Assembly: GCA_037178975.1 (NCBI GenBank)
Contig: JASJZH010000006.1
Coordinates: forward strand, 8,432,001-8,496,000
DNA: 64,000 nucleotides
Direction: 5' to 3'
Origin: Oscheius tipulae
Taxonomy: Eukaryota > Nematoda > Chromadorea > Rhabditida > Rhabditidae
Positions 22,022 through 34,971 of the stretch are shown here, piece by piece; within the stretch, counting starts at the first letter, position 1, and the number at the start of each line of letters is the position of its first letter. Position numbers and translations under genes: made by a program. The notes under the pieces were generated by a model. The model was given only the letters and a program-made list of their open reading frames with translations. It was not told the DNA's origin and searched no databases.

Positions 22022-24019
22022 ACGCCTTACCCCCTTAAAGTTACCTCAAAAATTTATCTTCAACCCTCGTTCTTCAGTTCTTTTCGGCTACCAGATCACT
22101 TGTGCGGGTTTCTCTGCAATTGACTGCCAAAAGAACATTATTTCTAGGCAATCCCCCCTCTCCTAATTGATAAATAGACCGTATAGTTTAGATTGTCTTC
22201 TAGCATGTCTCCCTTTTGTTGATCCTCAACTCGTTGATTTGTTATCGGTGTTCTTCATTTTTTCGTAGCAATGTACTTGAAACTTTTTTGCTTCGTTTTT
22301 AAAGATGCATGTACACGTCATCGATATCTTTCACACAATTGATTGTGGTCGGGCGGGACTGTCTCTTGGCCGTACTATTCATTTCTTTAAGATGTTAAGG
22401 CTGTGGTGATTTGTGTCTAACTCCTTAGGGCGATAACTGATGCCTGGAACATCTAGAAATCAATCTAGTTGGGGCTAGGATCATGAGAATAGTTATAACG
22501 CCAAGGTAGGACCATAACTTACTAGGTAGGACCATAACTTAATTTAGATTTTTAACAGACGGTTTACAGCATGGTCTTTATGAAATTCTGTGAAAACTTT
22601 AGTCTGAGGGGCCGCAACATTCACAAACTCACAGATTCAGTCATCAGTTGGTTCAGACAAGCACTAAGAATGTCTGTAATGGTTAGTACTTACAAAGATA
22701 CCATGCCAAGAAGAATACGACTAAGAAAGCTCCGGAAACTTTGAAATTCTGTAAGTAGATATAGATTTACATTTCAGGGCGCCAGGTGCTACAGTACTCG
22801 TTGAACATTCTCGAAAAGACCTTGTTTTAGGCTTAGAAGAGGGCGAAACTTAACTTTTGAAGACTGAATCTTGTGTCTGGTCAGTTTATTGCATTTCTTT
22901 GGAACATTTTACGATTCATGGGGTGAGACGCCGTAGTTTTTCAAAGATGAACTGTTGCGTGTGTCTTGCCTTGACCACTTCCTCCGAAGGAAATGAAAGA
23001 AAGTTAGAGTCAATATGGAACCATACTATTTTTGCCATTCCCAACTTGTTCGCCTGTCATGCTTATGCGTGAATGACCTCTCGTTACAGGTAACGGTTCG
23101 CAGTAGTCGGAGAGGACTGTTTGAACAGCGACAACAGTGCCCACCTCTGTATAATCGATCGACTTCATCCGCTCCATGCGAACAAATAGGACATCATGAC
23201 ATCGGTAGGTTGTCAAAGCCTAACAAGGCACCTTGACCAGCTACCCATTCCACCTCCTGTTTGCACGTACGGCCTTTGTCGTTTATTTCACGATCTTCCA
23301 GGCTGGTTCCCTCGCCTCCTTTTCTGAGCCTGGGCCAAATTGTTCTTCTGTCATTAAAATTGTCAATGTCTCTGGCCGCACTTGCACTAAAAGTGTGTCA
23401 GTCGTGTCGTTATTCCTTTCACTGTTTCAATCGGCTTCTCCTTTCGCTCCGAATCACGATGGGCACCTTAACTTTGGCCCGCCGTGTGAACGAACTGTTG
23501 CGGGCGCGCGTAGCAAACTCTTGCCATTGTTACTGCATGGCTAGCAACAACAGTCCGACAAAAAACCAATCTCCTATTCTACCAATTATCTCTTCTTTAC
23601 ATGCTCCGGGCGGCTGTTTCAACAGTTATTTGTTTGTCATAGAGAAGCGTTTTCCCCCATCCATTTTTTTCAAGCCCACGCACTGGAATTCACGTGGCAC
23701 GCCTGTTATGGGTACATATTCCACCTCGGTGGCCATATATCTCCTTTTTCTGCTTTTTTTCTCTCGGGCCAAAGCACAAAGAGATCCAATGAATAATTGA
23801 TGCAATTTGCTTCCAGTCCGAGGAAGAGATATTAGGCTCTCGGGCTTCGGCGCTAGTGACGTTTTCTTCTTCTGGTGCTGACCAATATAGTGTGTGTGTG
23901 GATGGACAGGTCTCTCTCTAAATTGACACCAGGCAGCATTCATTCTGTAAACAACGCACTACTCTCGCGCCTACTTTCCCTATCTCTTCAATTTTTGAAT
24001 TTTGCAGATACTTGAGCCG
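22022..24019. other. Intergenic, no gene recognised
   Basis: Two kilobases between TIM50 and glutaminyl cyclase. A 179-codon open frame at 23261-23800 has no recognisable features. The right end carries an acceptor at 24007 that belongs to the downstream gene. A short imperfect direct repeat (TAGGTAGGACCATAACTTA) occurs near 22505 and 22525. Confidence 0.55.
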
Positions 24020-25567
24020 ATGAGGTTGGCTTTAGTTGTAGGATGCTTGGCTCTGATGACCATGGCCTGGGGCCAGTGGAGAACAAATCAGGTTCGGTTC
24101 TCATTTGTTTGTTCACACGGTCTATTTTTAGCGATCGCACCAACTTTCACTCCTGCCGAGAAACTCCACCCTGCGATTATGTCGCGATTTCACGGATAGG
24201 AATAGGTTTAGAGGGATTCTGAGACCGATCATGGTGCCCCGAATCGTCGATACGACTCAACATCAGCAAGTAGGAAATGTGGGTGGCTAGAACTTTGGTT
24301 TTTTGATCCCGCTCTTCCAGTATATTCAGCAGTTTTACTCGAACCTCGGCTGGACTACGGAATGGGACGAGTTCCAGGAAAACACCCCATATGGAAGGAA
24401 AAATTTCCGGAACTTGATTGTTACCTACGACGAAAAAGCTCCCAGGAGACTTGTTCTGGCCTGCCATTATGACTCGAAGATTATCCCTGGGTAAAGCTAC
24501 TAGTTTGCCGGAAATTAGGTCCTTTTTAGACAGACCATGATTGCAGCCACGGACTCTGCCGTTCCATGCGCCATGATGATGGACATTGCTCAAACACTGA
24601 CACCATATATGTATAAACGCGTCGCGCAGAATATCGGTCTCCAGATGATCTTCTTCGACGGAGAGGAGGCGTTCGTCAATTGGTCCGATAACGATTCCCT
24701 CTACGGATCCCGTCATCTTGCCGCGAAGTGGGAAGCCAAATGGTATCCGACTGCTAGTGGGAATCAATTCGAGCTCAGCCGAGAAATCGACAGAATCGTA
24801 TGCTTTTCTACTTATTTCCATATCCAAAAGGGCTTCCCAAATTTGATGAGGCAATCTGGAAAAAGTGCTTCTGGCATTTTGCAATGCTCGTACATCTTGT
24901 GCGAAACTAAGTGCTTTTCAAGGATGATAGCTTATTTATAGGCAGAATGCATTTGCACGATCAAGTGATGATCTCCGGAGATCAGGAAATTGTTACTTCA
25001 GTGATTGTATGTACTAAAAGTTGCACGATCTGTCAAACACGCCTATCAACCATGCCCCAAAACATAAAGCTTAATCCGCAGATCCATAAACATTTGTCGG
25101 CTGACGAGAATGATGGCTGGTTTCCAGTATACTGCAATGCCAACTCATTGTTTTCAGGATGTCATGATGCTTCTCGACCTCCTTGGAGCGGCCAATGCCC
25201 AAATCTCTAACACTATTGGCCTCGGTGCAAATCAACTCTTTAGTCAGCTATCCGTCATTGGTGGGTGTTGAGATCAAAAGCTCTAAGCGAAAAACACATT
25301 TCAGAGAACGACTTGAAGAGAATGGGATGTCTGGGCTCGGTACGAAACGTCTTCAATCCAAATCTGACACCCAACGCTGTCGAGGACGACCATGTGCCGT
25401 TCATGAAGCGCAATGTTCCAATTCTACATCTGATTACGGTCCCCTTTCCACGGGTATGGCATACGGCTGCGGACAACGAAGGATCCCTCGACTATAACAC
25501 CATTGACCATCTGACGGCAGTTGTTCGAGTCTTCGTTGCCAAGTATTTGGGTATAGCACCGGCTTAA
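24020..25567 (+). CDS. QPCT: Glutaminyl-peptide cyclotransferase (glutaminyl cyclase)
   Basis: Secreted zinc enzyme that converts N-terminal Gln or Glu of peptides to pyroglutamate, often in neuropeptide maturation. Exons 24020-24091, 24132-24269, 24321-24490, 24530-24797, 25158-25260 and 25305-25567 give 337 residues (human 361). The signal peptide is [18 protein letters not shown]. Zn-binding and catalytic positions are visible: Asp in ATDSAVP, the two Glu in FFDGEEAF (one catalytic, one ligand) and His in [21 protein letters not shown] and the C-terminal NTIDHL segment also match the family. Introns are 39 to 51 nt apart from one of 360. An acceptor lies 12 nt before the ATG. AATAAA is near 25657. 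It could act on peptides for receptors like those in this window, but that is only speculation. Confidence 0.96.
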
Positions 25568-26171
25568 AGCAGTTCTTGTTAAGATATTTTCCTATCTGTC
25601 ATTCGGGTTTTTTTCATTTCCAAAATCTGGTTGTAATGAAGTTTTCATTGAGGTCGAATAAATTCAGATGTATTTATTGACGAATTCACACTCATAAGGC
25701 CTCGATAGATGGAAGTCTAACCTGTACTGTCTCATAGATTTACACTTCGCTGCAAAAGAAGCCAGTATTGTCTTGGCAGCAGGACTTCTCTTCCTCTCGA
25801 CGTCTCGAGAAGATGTTTCGTAGTGTTGTCGCCAGATGGCCCCTGATCCAGTTCTCACCCGTTCCGTCTTGACCGCTATGAACACTCTTTCTGTTTTGCC
25901 TTGCCAGCAGAACCAATCCTCATGTATGCCTCGAAAACTACACAAAAACACCATGACTGTTCGGGAAACCAGACAAATCCGGTTCTATATAGCCTCGACG
26001 ATCAGAAAATTTTTCTCCCGTACAAGCTCAACAGGACGGCTTTGTTTATGTGATTCTTGTAGTTGTTTATTTGTTCGCGAAAAAAGCTTGAATCTCGTAA
26101 TAGGACACGTGTAGATGAGATCGGCTAGTCGGCAAGGCTTAGATAGATGTTGCGGCCATGTGGGCGGTAAC
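25568..26171. other. Convergent 3' intergenic region
   Basis: About 600 bp between the stops of QPCT (+) and the GPCR (-). It holds the QPCT poly(A) signal near 25657. Nothing else is recognised. Confidence 0.5.
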
Positions 26172-28232
26172 CTAAATATACCATCTGATTGATATACAAA
26201 TTTCCTCTACTTCAGTATCAAGAAGAGCAGCGTCCTTTGAAAGGTTTCTACGGCTGTTGGAGCGTTCGCCAAAGGTGCGACTGTTCTGCCGAGTACTTCC
26301 AGTGCTCTGCTGACGATAACTGTATCGCGACATCTGTTCAGTGAGCATGACCTAAACAGATGACACGTTTTTCCGTCGCCATGTTTTTCGAACCTTTGAT
26401 TTGAGGTGTTCAGAGTAATCTGAGCATAGAATGCGTTTCCAGGCAATGACAGCCGTTTTTCGGAAGTTGGCACTGAAATAATATCCTGTGTTTGGGGGTT
26501 GATCATTACTCGGACAGATCATTTAGTGAACTTCCTCCCCAACCCACCTCGAGAAGGCATAAACCAGCACATCAATCGCCGAATTCAGGTAATAGAGATA
26601 ATGAGCTGTGTTATAAACAACCTAAATGGCTCCATCAAGCAAGTCACGGAAAGCTGAACCAACCACGAAGAGCGGAGAACGGTCCAGCATGTCTGCATCC
26701 TTCTCGTACATAACTTGAGAGATGACCTAAACTCGTAAATGGTTACCATTTCTCTGTTTTTTTCCACCTCAACCATCATTATAACATAGAAAGGTGTGTT
26801 AAGAACCACAAAAACGAGAGGCATGACCCAAAGTATCCGTGTCCAGGCTCCGGATTGCATGTTATTTCCTAAAAGATGAGAGGGTGTAGATGTCTTTGCG
26901 TGTCGACTCACCTCCTTGACGACGGGAAGTGGTACTAATCTTTGAGTTGAATTCCATACTACCGAAGCTGGCAGAACGGCGCAGTTTGAAGGCTACGAGT
27001 ATGTTGAGAACAACGATGACACTGCATGGAATGACGTAGCAGAGAAGAGTGTCAAGGGCTTGAGCGAGGATCTAGAACAGTTTGAGTTTTAAGATATTTC
27101 GTAAGATATTTGCAATGATACTTTTACCCCATGCTCTTTGAAGACAAGCAACAACAAGGCCTCATTTTAATGAAACCAGCTAACAATTTCAGCTTCAGCT
27201 GGAATAGTATTGTCCTTTATCTCTGTCATATGTTCATTCTGACAATCTGCTACTCTGTATTTGTCTCTGTGTCTCTCTGTTATTCTGTCTTTTCAAGCAA
27301 TCGCTCAACTGTGAGCCCCGGTTGACTTGTCCCTGCCAACATCTTTCCGAGCTTTTCCCTGTGACTGCAGATGTGAACTGCCCGAAATGTTATCGTTTTG
27401 ACTTTCTATATACTACTGCTCTAACCACTTGACAATTCTCGACATATAACTTTTGGTCCCAGTTTTGCAAGAAATTAGTAGTAACACTAAAACTAGTAGT
27501 CATTGCTTCCTGCTTGTTTAGTTCTGCTTTGTCCGTTCCATGCTTTACCTGATAGTTAGCCTCCTTCAGCCGACAAGCCCTCATGTCCCGTTCATTATTG
27601 GGAACGAGGCTGATGAATTGGAACAGCTGTAATACAAATGGGATAGGAAGCCAGTAAAGCACTGTCCGGGCTCGATCCACATGTCCATACTACAAAGTTG
27701 TTTGTTGACAACCGGTTATTAAATCCTCTACAAACCCGCACGTGACGCAGTGGATGGGCAATGGCCATGTACCGTTCGATAGTGAGGAACGCGGTGGCCC
27801 AACTGCTCACGTAGGAGGCTGTCATCAGAACATATTCCAGACTGACGCAGTAAATGTAACTAATCCAATCGACCTGAAAATGGCATTGTTTATCTGCTTG
27901 CGACCTTCGCACCTTCAGACAAACGAGCATCAAACCAACGAGGAAAACACTATCGGCGGTGGTGAGAACTATCAAGTACACGTTGGCATTGACCTGTAGA
28001 TATTAAAATGTATGTTAGGACATAAAATCCTACATGACGGAGCCTAGAGTGGAAAATGGTCACGAGGGAGATGATGTTGCCAGACAGACCGAAGAACACA
28101 ATTAGAGGCAGGATATATTTGTACTCATCTACGCTTTCCTCGTACGGAGCGAGCTGTAATACGACTGACTTTTCCCGCTAATAGTGGTTGACAAACCTCT
28201 GTACATTCCAGGAGCTTTGTTGAGTTGTTCAT
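26172..28232 (-). CDS. Class A GPCR, FMRFamide/neuropeptide-receptor-like
   Basis: Seven-transmembrane plasma-membrane receptor. Exons 28232-28197, 28153-28034, 27993-27913, 27873-27736, 27689-27549, 27071-26912, 26868-about 26681, 26621-26548, 26472-26394 and 26351-26172 give about 398 residues. TM1 carries LSGNIISLVTIFHS. TM2 has LTTADSVFLVGLML (the LxxxD motif). TM3 ends in TIERYMAIAHPLRH (ERY for DRY). TM4 is VLYWLPIPFVLQLF, TM5 YVIPCSVIVVLNILVAFKLR, TM6 WVMPLVFVVLNTPFYVIMM. TM7 is VYNTAHYLYYLNSAIDVLVY, where NSAIDVLVY replaces NPxxY as in FMRFamide-type receptors. The Ser/Arg-rich tail is probably regulatory. The exon boundary between TM6 and TM7 is uncertain. An acceptor (first base 28245) lies 12 nt before the ATG. 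Ligand unknown. Confidence 0.9.
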
Positions 28233-31200
28233 CGGCGCCACGAATCTGTAAAAAGGCAGAAATGTTATTGGGCAATGCTATCGACTGGAAGGATTGTCTT
28301 TTTGGTGGAGAGAGAATCGATGACAATACAGGGAGGGCGGAAAAAATAACTTGATTGAATCTGATGGGAAATGATTTAGAACCACCAGGCTAGAGATTCA
28401 TGCATATTTCAATGTGTTTTCGTGTGGGGGAGGTAAGCGCGTATCAAATATGGAGAGTAAAAGAAAAAGGAGGAGCACGTTGGATAATGAGATAGTTTTC
28501 CAAGGAAAGGGAGACAGTTGTTTTCCTGGCCCCACGATGACGCCACTTAGAGTATAACGGATACCCAAAACAAAGCCTCCTTAGAGGTTGAAAGGCCATT
28601 AGGCGAGATTTCTCTTCGAAACATAATGAGAAGGCGGATTTCTATTTGGTTGCTTCGGAAATGCAGTATATTGACGGCGCTGACACTAATATCCCCACTT
28701 TAATGGGCTCTACGAGCCAAGTTTAAAGGTTTTCCGATCTATTGCAAATGATGGGGACTAAATGGAAGTGAATGGATGGGCAGGTGTGATATGAGAGGAT
28801 CACCAACGGATTTCTACTGAAGAGGTGTGCAGAGGGGGGTTTACTGGACATCACGCTGTCCGTTCATGAAAAGTGACTACTAAGCCGGTGACAGAGACAG
28901 GCCGACAGGTAAAAACTGACAGAATGATGATGCACTAAAGGCGACTCAAAAGCCTGGAGGGTTATTAGGTAAAAGAGAAACAAGGGAGGTCACAAAATGA
29001 AATTTGAGCCCAAGTCAGCTCCTGTTGCCGAGTGCAGAAAGTGTCATTAGGCACAGATCAACAAGATCCCTGACTTCTCCAAGCTAAGTGATGTGCCTGT
29101 TTACAGACACATTTCACGCCCATTCTAGCTTTAAAAGAGTGCAGACAAACATTGGATTAGAAAACTAAACTAGGCGATCAGTTCATTGGAACCACAAAAA
29201 AGAATGCGCGACATGAAGGACTTCCGAACAGCTAGAGTGCTTTCACTTCCAGTCACATTAAGGGCTCAAGAGTGTGAGATTCTGGCTGAGATCTTCGGAA
29301 TATCCGGAGCCGGTTAGACATGTGCGACTGCGATGATCGAGAAACTGACTTTTGCATCTCTTCCTGGTTAAGCTGGCGTCAAGTGAAAAACCAGATGTAT
29401 CATTATTCGTATGAAAGATGACAACAGCAGCAGTTCTTTTCTCAATAGCTGATCGATGGTGTGAATTTATCTTGTCAAGTCTGGTAGTGCATGAAATGTG
29501 AGTTTTGTGGAATGAACGTTCACGGAGCCGAACCGCGAATTGTAAAATTTAGCGAGGGAGATTCGAGGAGAGCAATTGGTGAGAGCCAAATTGTTCCGGG
29601 AAGGTTCTCAAACAAGACAAAATACAAATTAGCTATAATTTTTGGCATATTACTCCGCACGTGCAGACACTAAAGTTTGGGATCAGGCGTCCTCTTGAGT
29701 CCTGAGGCAACACTGAGGAGCGGAAGGAAATGGAGATGTCTGAACGGAATCAAGACTTTTTTTCCTGCGAATTTTCCGTTTTCAAATGTCTTCAGGACTA
29801 TCAAATGACGTCTGAGAAGGCGCTCAAATAAGGTGGGAGACAAAAGTTTGATGCCAATTTCAGAGAACGGATGACATCCGTTGCTGTTTGCTTTCCCTCG
29901 TAGGGTTTCTCGTAATTAAGAATAACAAAGGGAGATTGAAAGTAGTATATAGTCATTTTATCAGGACGCAACACAAAATTAGAGTGATCAGCGGTATATT
30001 TAAAAAGTACTAGTAGCTGTCCTCGAAGCCAACAAGATTTATGATGATTAAAAACTGGAAAAAATTTATCTAAACTTCATGAGGGATCAAATCCACTTTG
30101 ACTCGGCAAGGGAAGCATACACAGGAGTACAGACAGTGGGAACTGAACCCGAAGGGAAAACTCTTCCTTTCTAATCTCAGAAATGCTTGAGCGCTCTAGA
30201 AGACAAGAGTACGAATAAATATCACGGTTACTTCCTCTTGCAAAAAGGAATGTATTGGCTGAGGTTTCTGTCCGGAACATATGTTCTTGTTCAACGAGGG
30301 GCACGAAACAGACTTCTTCTGCAACTGACAGAATGTCCTGTTTGATGGCAAATCCTCTCTCGTTGTGCTCATCTTCCTTCAATCTTTCAAAATCTCTCAT
30401 AAGTCCTGAGGAGAGTGCAAACTTTTTGCGACAGATCAGGATCGCAGACTACAGTAGTACGGGGACTCCCCAGAGGGTACTCACTAAAGAAAACTTCTCA
30501 TTAGGGTAAATGCGCCCTTCCAACAGGAATTTCACTTAATTAACGGAAAATTGCCTGGGATGAACTAACTGGCTAAACTTGGGCTCTCTGCCGCTGGAAG
30601 AGACTGGCTGGCTATAAACAAAAATAGCTTCTGGTCTGGTCAGGGCTTAGTCGAAATTAGGAGGGAAAGCCGCCCTGGAGCCGAACACTCGATCTTAGAT
30701 CCCAATGGAGTATGATGCTCAATTACTACTAGGTAAACACTGGCAAGGGGCCCTATATCGGCAAAGATAATCTGAAATGGCTCGCTCTGATCGCTAGAAA
30801 CCGTTTTCAGCAATCCCCATCACTTTTTCCCATCTCACTAAGTGACTTAGAATGCACATCAACGAACACTTGCAACCTAAATTTAAGGTCCAACAGGTTG
30901 AAAGTAATGAAGTAGGAACAGAGCTAAACTATTCAATCCGACAAGTTGCAGACAACTAAAAATTTATCGCTGTAACTTTTAGATTGGGTAGGGTTTTTTT
31001 TTATAGTGGTCGCCGATCCAGTTTCCTCCGGCTCATTTCGAGACCATAAATGCAAGCTGTAGTCCCCTCACTCCCCTCTCAATCCAGTTAAACAAAGATT
31101 GCAAAAAGAGAGAAGAAGCCAAATTGTTAAAGGGGGCGGAAGTATCATTAGTGGAAAATACAGTGGAGTTATTAATGTGTTTAGGCCTGAAAACTGGCCA

Positions 31201-32910
31201 AATTTTGACACACTGAGGCGATGGTTGCCTCTCGCGATCGCCATTAATTGTGCCGGGAGGGCAGGAGGGGTGCCCCCGAGAAGCTTGTGAAAAATGAAAC
31301 GCCTACCAAATAGGCTCAATTGTACATGACAAAATTTGCCTATAGACAACGAGCCTATTCGGTGGGTGGAATGCCTCTTGGAAATGGATAGCAGACAAAA
31401 CTGATGGGTGGAGCCGCCGGCCTCGGGGAGCCGGCGATCATCATATCCACAGGCTAGAATTTGTTCATTAGGAGATCAAAAAATGCCCATCTTTTGATCT
31501 TTCTCCATCGAAAATTGTGAAAACCTTCACGCCACAACGGCTTCCATAATTTAATGATGTGAGTTAGACCATGAAATGTTCTTCTCAAAACTTCACAAAT
31601 ATACTGAAGAGAGAGTGCGAATGAAAGCCAGTCACCCATCCATATGATTTCACAGGAAGGAAGAGCCTGGAGTTCTTCTTTGAGAGAGCCGGCTTTGGTC
31701 AGCAATAGGCTCCATAGAGTGTAAAGTATCACCTCGAGGTCAGGTTGATCATTGGTTAGCTACTATTAAATTCATAGAGGGCCAGTCTTGCAGAAATCAA
31801 GAGTAATAGCGGACAGACTGTGTTCTATTTGGGGGTAGCTACCTTTTTCTTGTCAACATGTCCAGGAGAGAAACGGGACAAAACCGACCATACGGGGGTC
31901 CATATTTGATTCATTTCAGTCTGAGACTTGTACAGAAAGTTATTAAGATTCTGAGCCAAAACAGGCATGTCAAGTGGTTGTCTTCGATCCTGCTTGTGGT
32001 CAAGAGGGGTCATGTGAACAGGTTGACATTGAACTAAAGAGAAACTAATAGGTAGATGTTGACGGTAAGAACATGTCACGCCGACAGCGATAGAATAGAA
32101 CACTTTGTAAGAGACTGACAGGGTGACAGTGAGAAATGAACATTGCAAGATAACGAAACCTGTCATCCAGCTTCACGAGAATGAATTACATGCTGAAGAC
32201 TGAAAATGCGTTGAGCCGTATCCATTCACTGGGAAATAGTTTTTCACCATTCGTACAACGGCTCGAACCTTTCATGAAACCTTTTTTCCATACCCAAATG
32301 CTGTCTACTTTGCATCCCTACATCGTACAGGGAAGCATACTTGAGAGGAGTAGTAACCAGTGCTTACGTAACCTTCAAACCCATCAATTTAGACTGCTCT
32401 CGAACAGCCGGATGTTTGGATGATGTTCGGCAAGATTCAAGAAACATGGTCAGTCATTATCGCCATATCCGCCCAACATAATCTGACTCACTTTGTTGAG
32501 CAGAAAGAGAGAGCTCTAAGTACCAGGTACTAGAGCTCTTTAATGGGGCCGAGAATACGATTAGGAAGAGATGATGTTGGATTCGTTAGCCATGTTTAGA
32601 GGCATTTTTCTGGAGCTCCTCAAGCTGGGCTTTGTTCCACTACAGACATGGCGAATACATGGGAGAAGATGTAATTAGCGAGGATCCACAAAGAGCAGTT
32701 AGGCCAGTCCTTTCTCTCTATAATTATTCTCAGCCGTTTTAGCAGTCTTTCCGCCTAATGAAGAGCTGAAGGCTTCAGGAAGTTTAGACGGGGGGCAGGC
32801 AAACAAAGGCTAAAAAAATTGCGAGAGCTCATATCATAAGAGCTTCATCGAAGCTGTGTGCAAAAACGACTTTGTTCAAACATTTCAAAAAATTAATTAC
32901 GTGGGCACTT
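28233..32910. other. Long intergenic region, no gene recognised
   Basis: About 4.7 kb. Purine-rich upstream sequence of the GPCR lies at the left. A GC-rich palindromic patch occurs near 31404-31437 (GCCGCCGGC and GCCGGCG). One reverse-strand frame at 30400-30077 is listed separately. No domain or repeat family was recognised. Confidence 0.55.
30077..30400 (-). CDS. Weak candidate ORF of 107 residues
   Basis: Unrecognised. The frame begins MRDFERLKEDEHNERGFAIK and looks more protein-like than its surroundings. A CTCCTCAG acceptor lies five nt upstream of its ATG, the same arrangement as at real genes in this window. It has no signal peptide, membrane segment or known motif, and no downstream exon was identified. 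It could be a single-exon orphan or chance. Confidence 0.2.
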   Translation of the reverse strand: MRDFERLKEDEHNERGFAIKQDILSVAEEVCFVPLVEQEHMFRTETSANTFLFARGSNRDIYSYSCLLERSSISEIRKEEFSLRVQFPLSVLLCMLPLPSQSGFDPS

Positions 32911-34971
32911 TCAGAGGACCGAGTCTTCGGCAATCATATCAACGGCTTCTACAAAAGAATTGACGCAGTTCCTTCTTTCCTCAGGTAGCTTTCCCTCATC
33001 ACCTGAAAAAAAAAAATTGTCAATGGGACAGGTGCCCACTTAGAATGTTCTTTATTGCGGCTGCTCTCCTAAAGCCCACTTATCTTTTTCTCTGAGTGTT
33101 AGCAAGTGAACATTTGTTACATGAGCACAAATTGCTCTAGTGCTTTGGGAGCTCTGAACGCATGTTCACTCTGGATGACACATCTTGCAACTGCAGCATC
33201 AGCGAAAAAGCGGAAGCAATCTCACACTTGTCAAGTCCAGAAACATCGCGCCACACACATTTTTCATTGTTAGCGGGGAGGGTGCAAAGAAGACACCCAA
33301 AAGAAACTAACCTTCACGATACTTGCCCGTCTTAACCAGAATTCCCTTCATTCCGCTGGACATCGCTCCGAGCACATCATCGTGGACGTCGTCGCCTTAA
33401 AAAAGATGGTCGTAATAATTTTATGCTGTATAAATGTCTGAACGACTATCATTGAACGGATGGGTGACGCTTTGGCTCAAGTATTAGGAGCCTCTATTGG
33501 AAGTCTGTTTTGTACTACCAACATCTTTCGGGTGGCCTGTTCAAACACACGATTCCCATTTAGCTAAAGACATTTCCACTCAGCAGACGATCGGCAGGTC
33601 GAGACTTTGTATATCCGGCTGAGCTATTGCTTCACATGGCCAGAACGGTTCACTGTCTACTACTAGCCGGTTTTGGGATAGCATTGGAAAAGGCAGTCTG
33701 TGTTTGGCAAAACAGTTACCAAATGTAAGAAAATACCTGAATTGCTGTGGGCGTTTGGACCAACTTGTCAGATTGATCCCGGTCAGGTCCAGATCAATCA
33801 GACCGAGATTGGCACGCTCCGGTCTCAATTCAAAATATTTAGAGACCGGTCCGGTCCTGACCCGGTCTCGTCCCGATCCTCTGTCGTTTTTGGACTTGGC
33901 CGGACCAAACTTGGAACAAGACCGGGCCGGTCCAACGTTAAAGAAAGAAATCGGCTTCGGACTGGCTGGTCGTTCTATACGCACAGGTATGGTCAAAGTG
34001 GCTAAATCAAGTGTCTATAGCAGAAATCGGAATGCGAACGGTTTGTAAGAAGCAAGAACTAGGGCATCAAATCAGCAAGGTACAGATAGACCAAGACGGC
34101 CAAGACTCTCAATCGCTATTGGAAAATGGACCTTATGCTTCTCGGTATAAATTTTAAAAGTTTTATAGAAAAGAACGCTACCTATCATGACCGTCTCCTC
34201 AGCACGAATATCTGCTCCCAGTGCGGCTAGGCCGAGCTTGAAGAACGTCTCCGACGGCTTTCCAACAACCAGAGCCTGAAACCCCTCTCGTTCGATGTTT
34301 TCAACAATTGGCACCTTCTTGTTAGTGGCGAATTCCAGTCCGGCCACAAAACTTCCTGGCCCGAGGCTGAGTCCATCCTTCGTCTTGTAGTATTTGGCCT
34401 TGTTGATGGCAATGAGCTCAGCACCTAGATTTGGCCAATCAAAAAGTATCACGGGCTAGCACATACCATTCAGAAGCAGACGAAAGGCGGCGTTCATGTT
34501 CTGATACTGGAACTTCGAGGGAGCCAGACCGACCACGACGGCATCTTGATCCTGATGATAGACCAATCCGTCGAAATCTTCAAGTGCAGCATCGTCTACC
34601 ATCAGATACGGTCGGAGACGACGCTCTTCAATAATTCTAGACTCTCAAAAAAAAGTTAACAAGAAAAGTTACGTTCTGACAGCGTTGAGTGATGTGAAAA
34701 TTTCATTCTTTTCAATATTGAAGCCGAGAGTCTGAAGCCGATTGTGAAGGAGATTTTGAGACTCCTAAAGCCGGGTAACGACCAAGACGGAAAAAAAGTC
34801 TACCTTGGTCGTATTGGTAAGAAATTTGACCACTAGTCCAAGAGACCTCAGCTTTTCCAAGGCTGCAACAGCTCCGGGAATGACCAAGTCCTCGATATGT
34901 AAAGTCCCGGACAAATCGACCAGCACCCCACGAATCATCGGAAAATTGAATATTGAGACAGAAACTTTCAT
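32911..34971 (-). CDS. HDHD2: HAD-family phosphatase, HDHD2/LHPP type
   Basis: Haloacid-dehalogenase-like hydrolase. Exons 34971-34804, 34764-34673, 34636-34467, 34424-34182, 33395-33312 and 33002-32911 give 282 residues. The second in-frame ATG at 34938 gives 271, closer to human HDHD2 (259), and may be the real start. HAD motif I is DLSGTLH, where the usual second Asp is Ser, as in HDHD2 and LHPP. Motif II is FLTNTT, motif III the Lys in [10 protein letters not shown], and motif IV GDDVHDD. The family blocks [28 protein letters not shown] and [11 protein letters not shown] are present. Compared with HDHD2 there is a small insert (ENIEREGFQ) before VVGKP. Intron 4 is 786 bp and holds a GGACCGG-rich patch. 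No close acceptor precedes the ATG. Substrate unknown. Confidence 0.93.
33760..33950. repeat. GGTCC/GGACC-rich palindromic patch in an HDHD2 intron
   Basis: Within the 786-bp intron of the HDHD2-like gene, GGTCCGG, GACCGGTC, GGTCAGGTCC and GACCGGGCCGGTCC motifs recur on both strands and can pair. It looks like low-complexity or transposon-derived sequence. No family was assigned. Confidence 0.4.

Noticed and set aside
23261-23800. 179-codon open frame between TIM50 and QPCT
   Set aside because: Composition is Ser/Leu/Arg-rich without domain pattern; no acceptor-ATG arrangement or splice sites. Probably chance.
24177-24884. Long reverse-strand frame (235 codons) over QPCT
   Set aside because: Antisense shadow of the QPCT exons, which carry the conserved zinc ligands on the forward strand.
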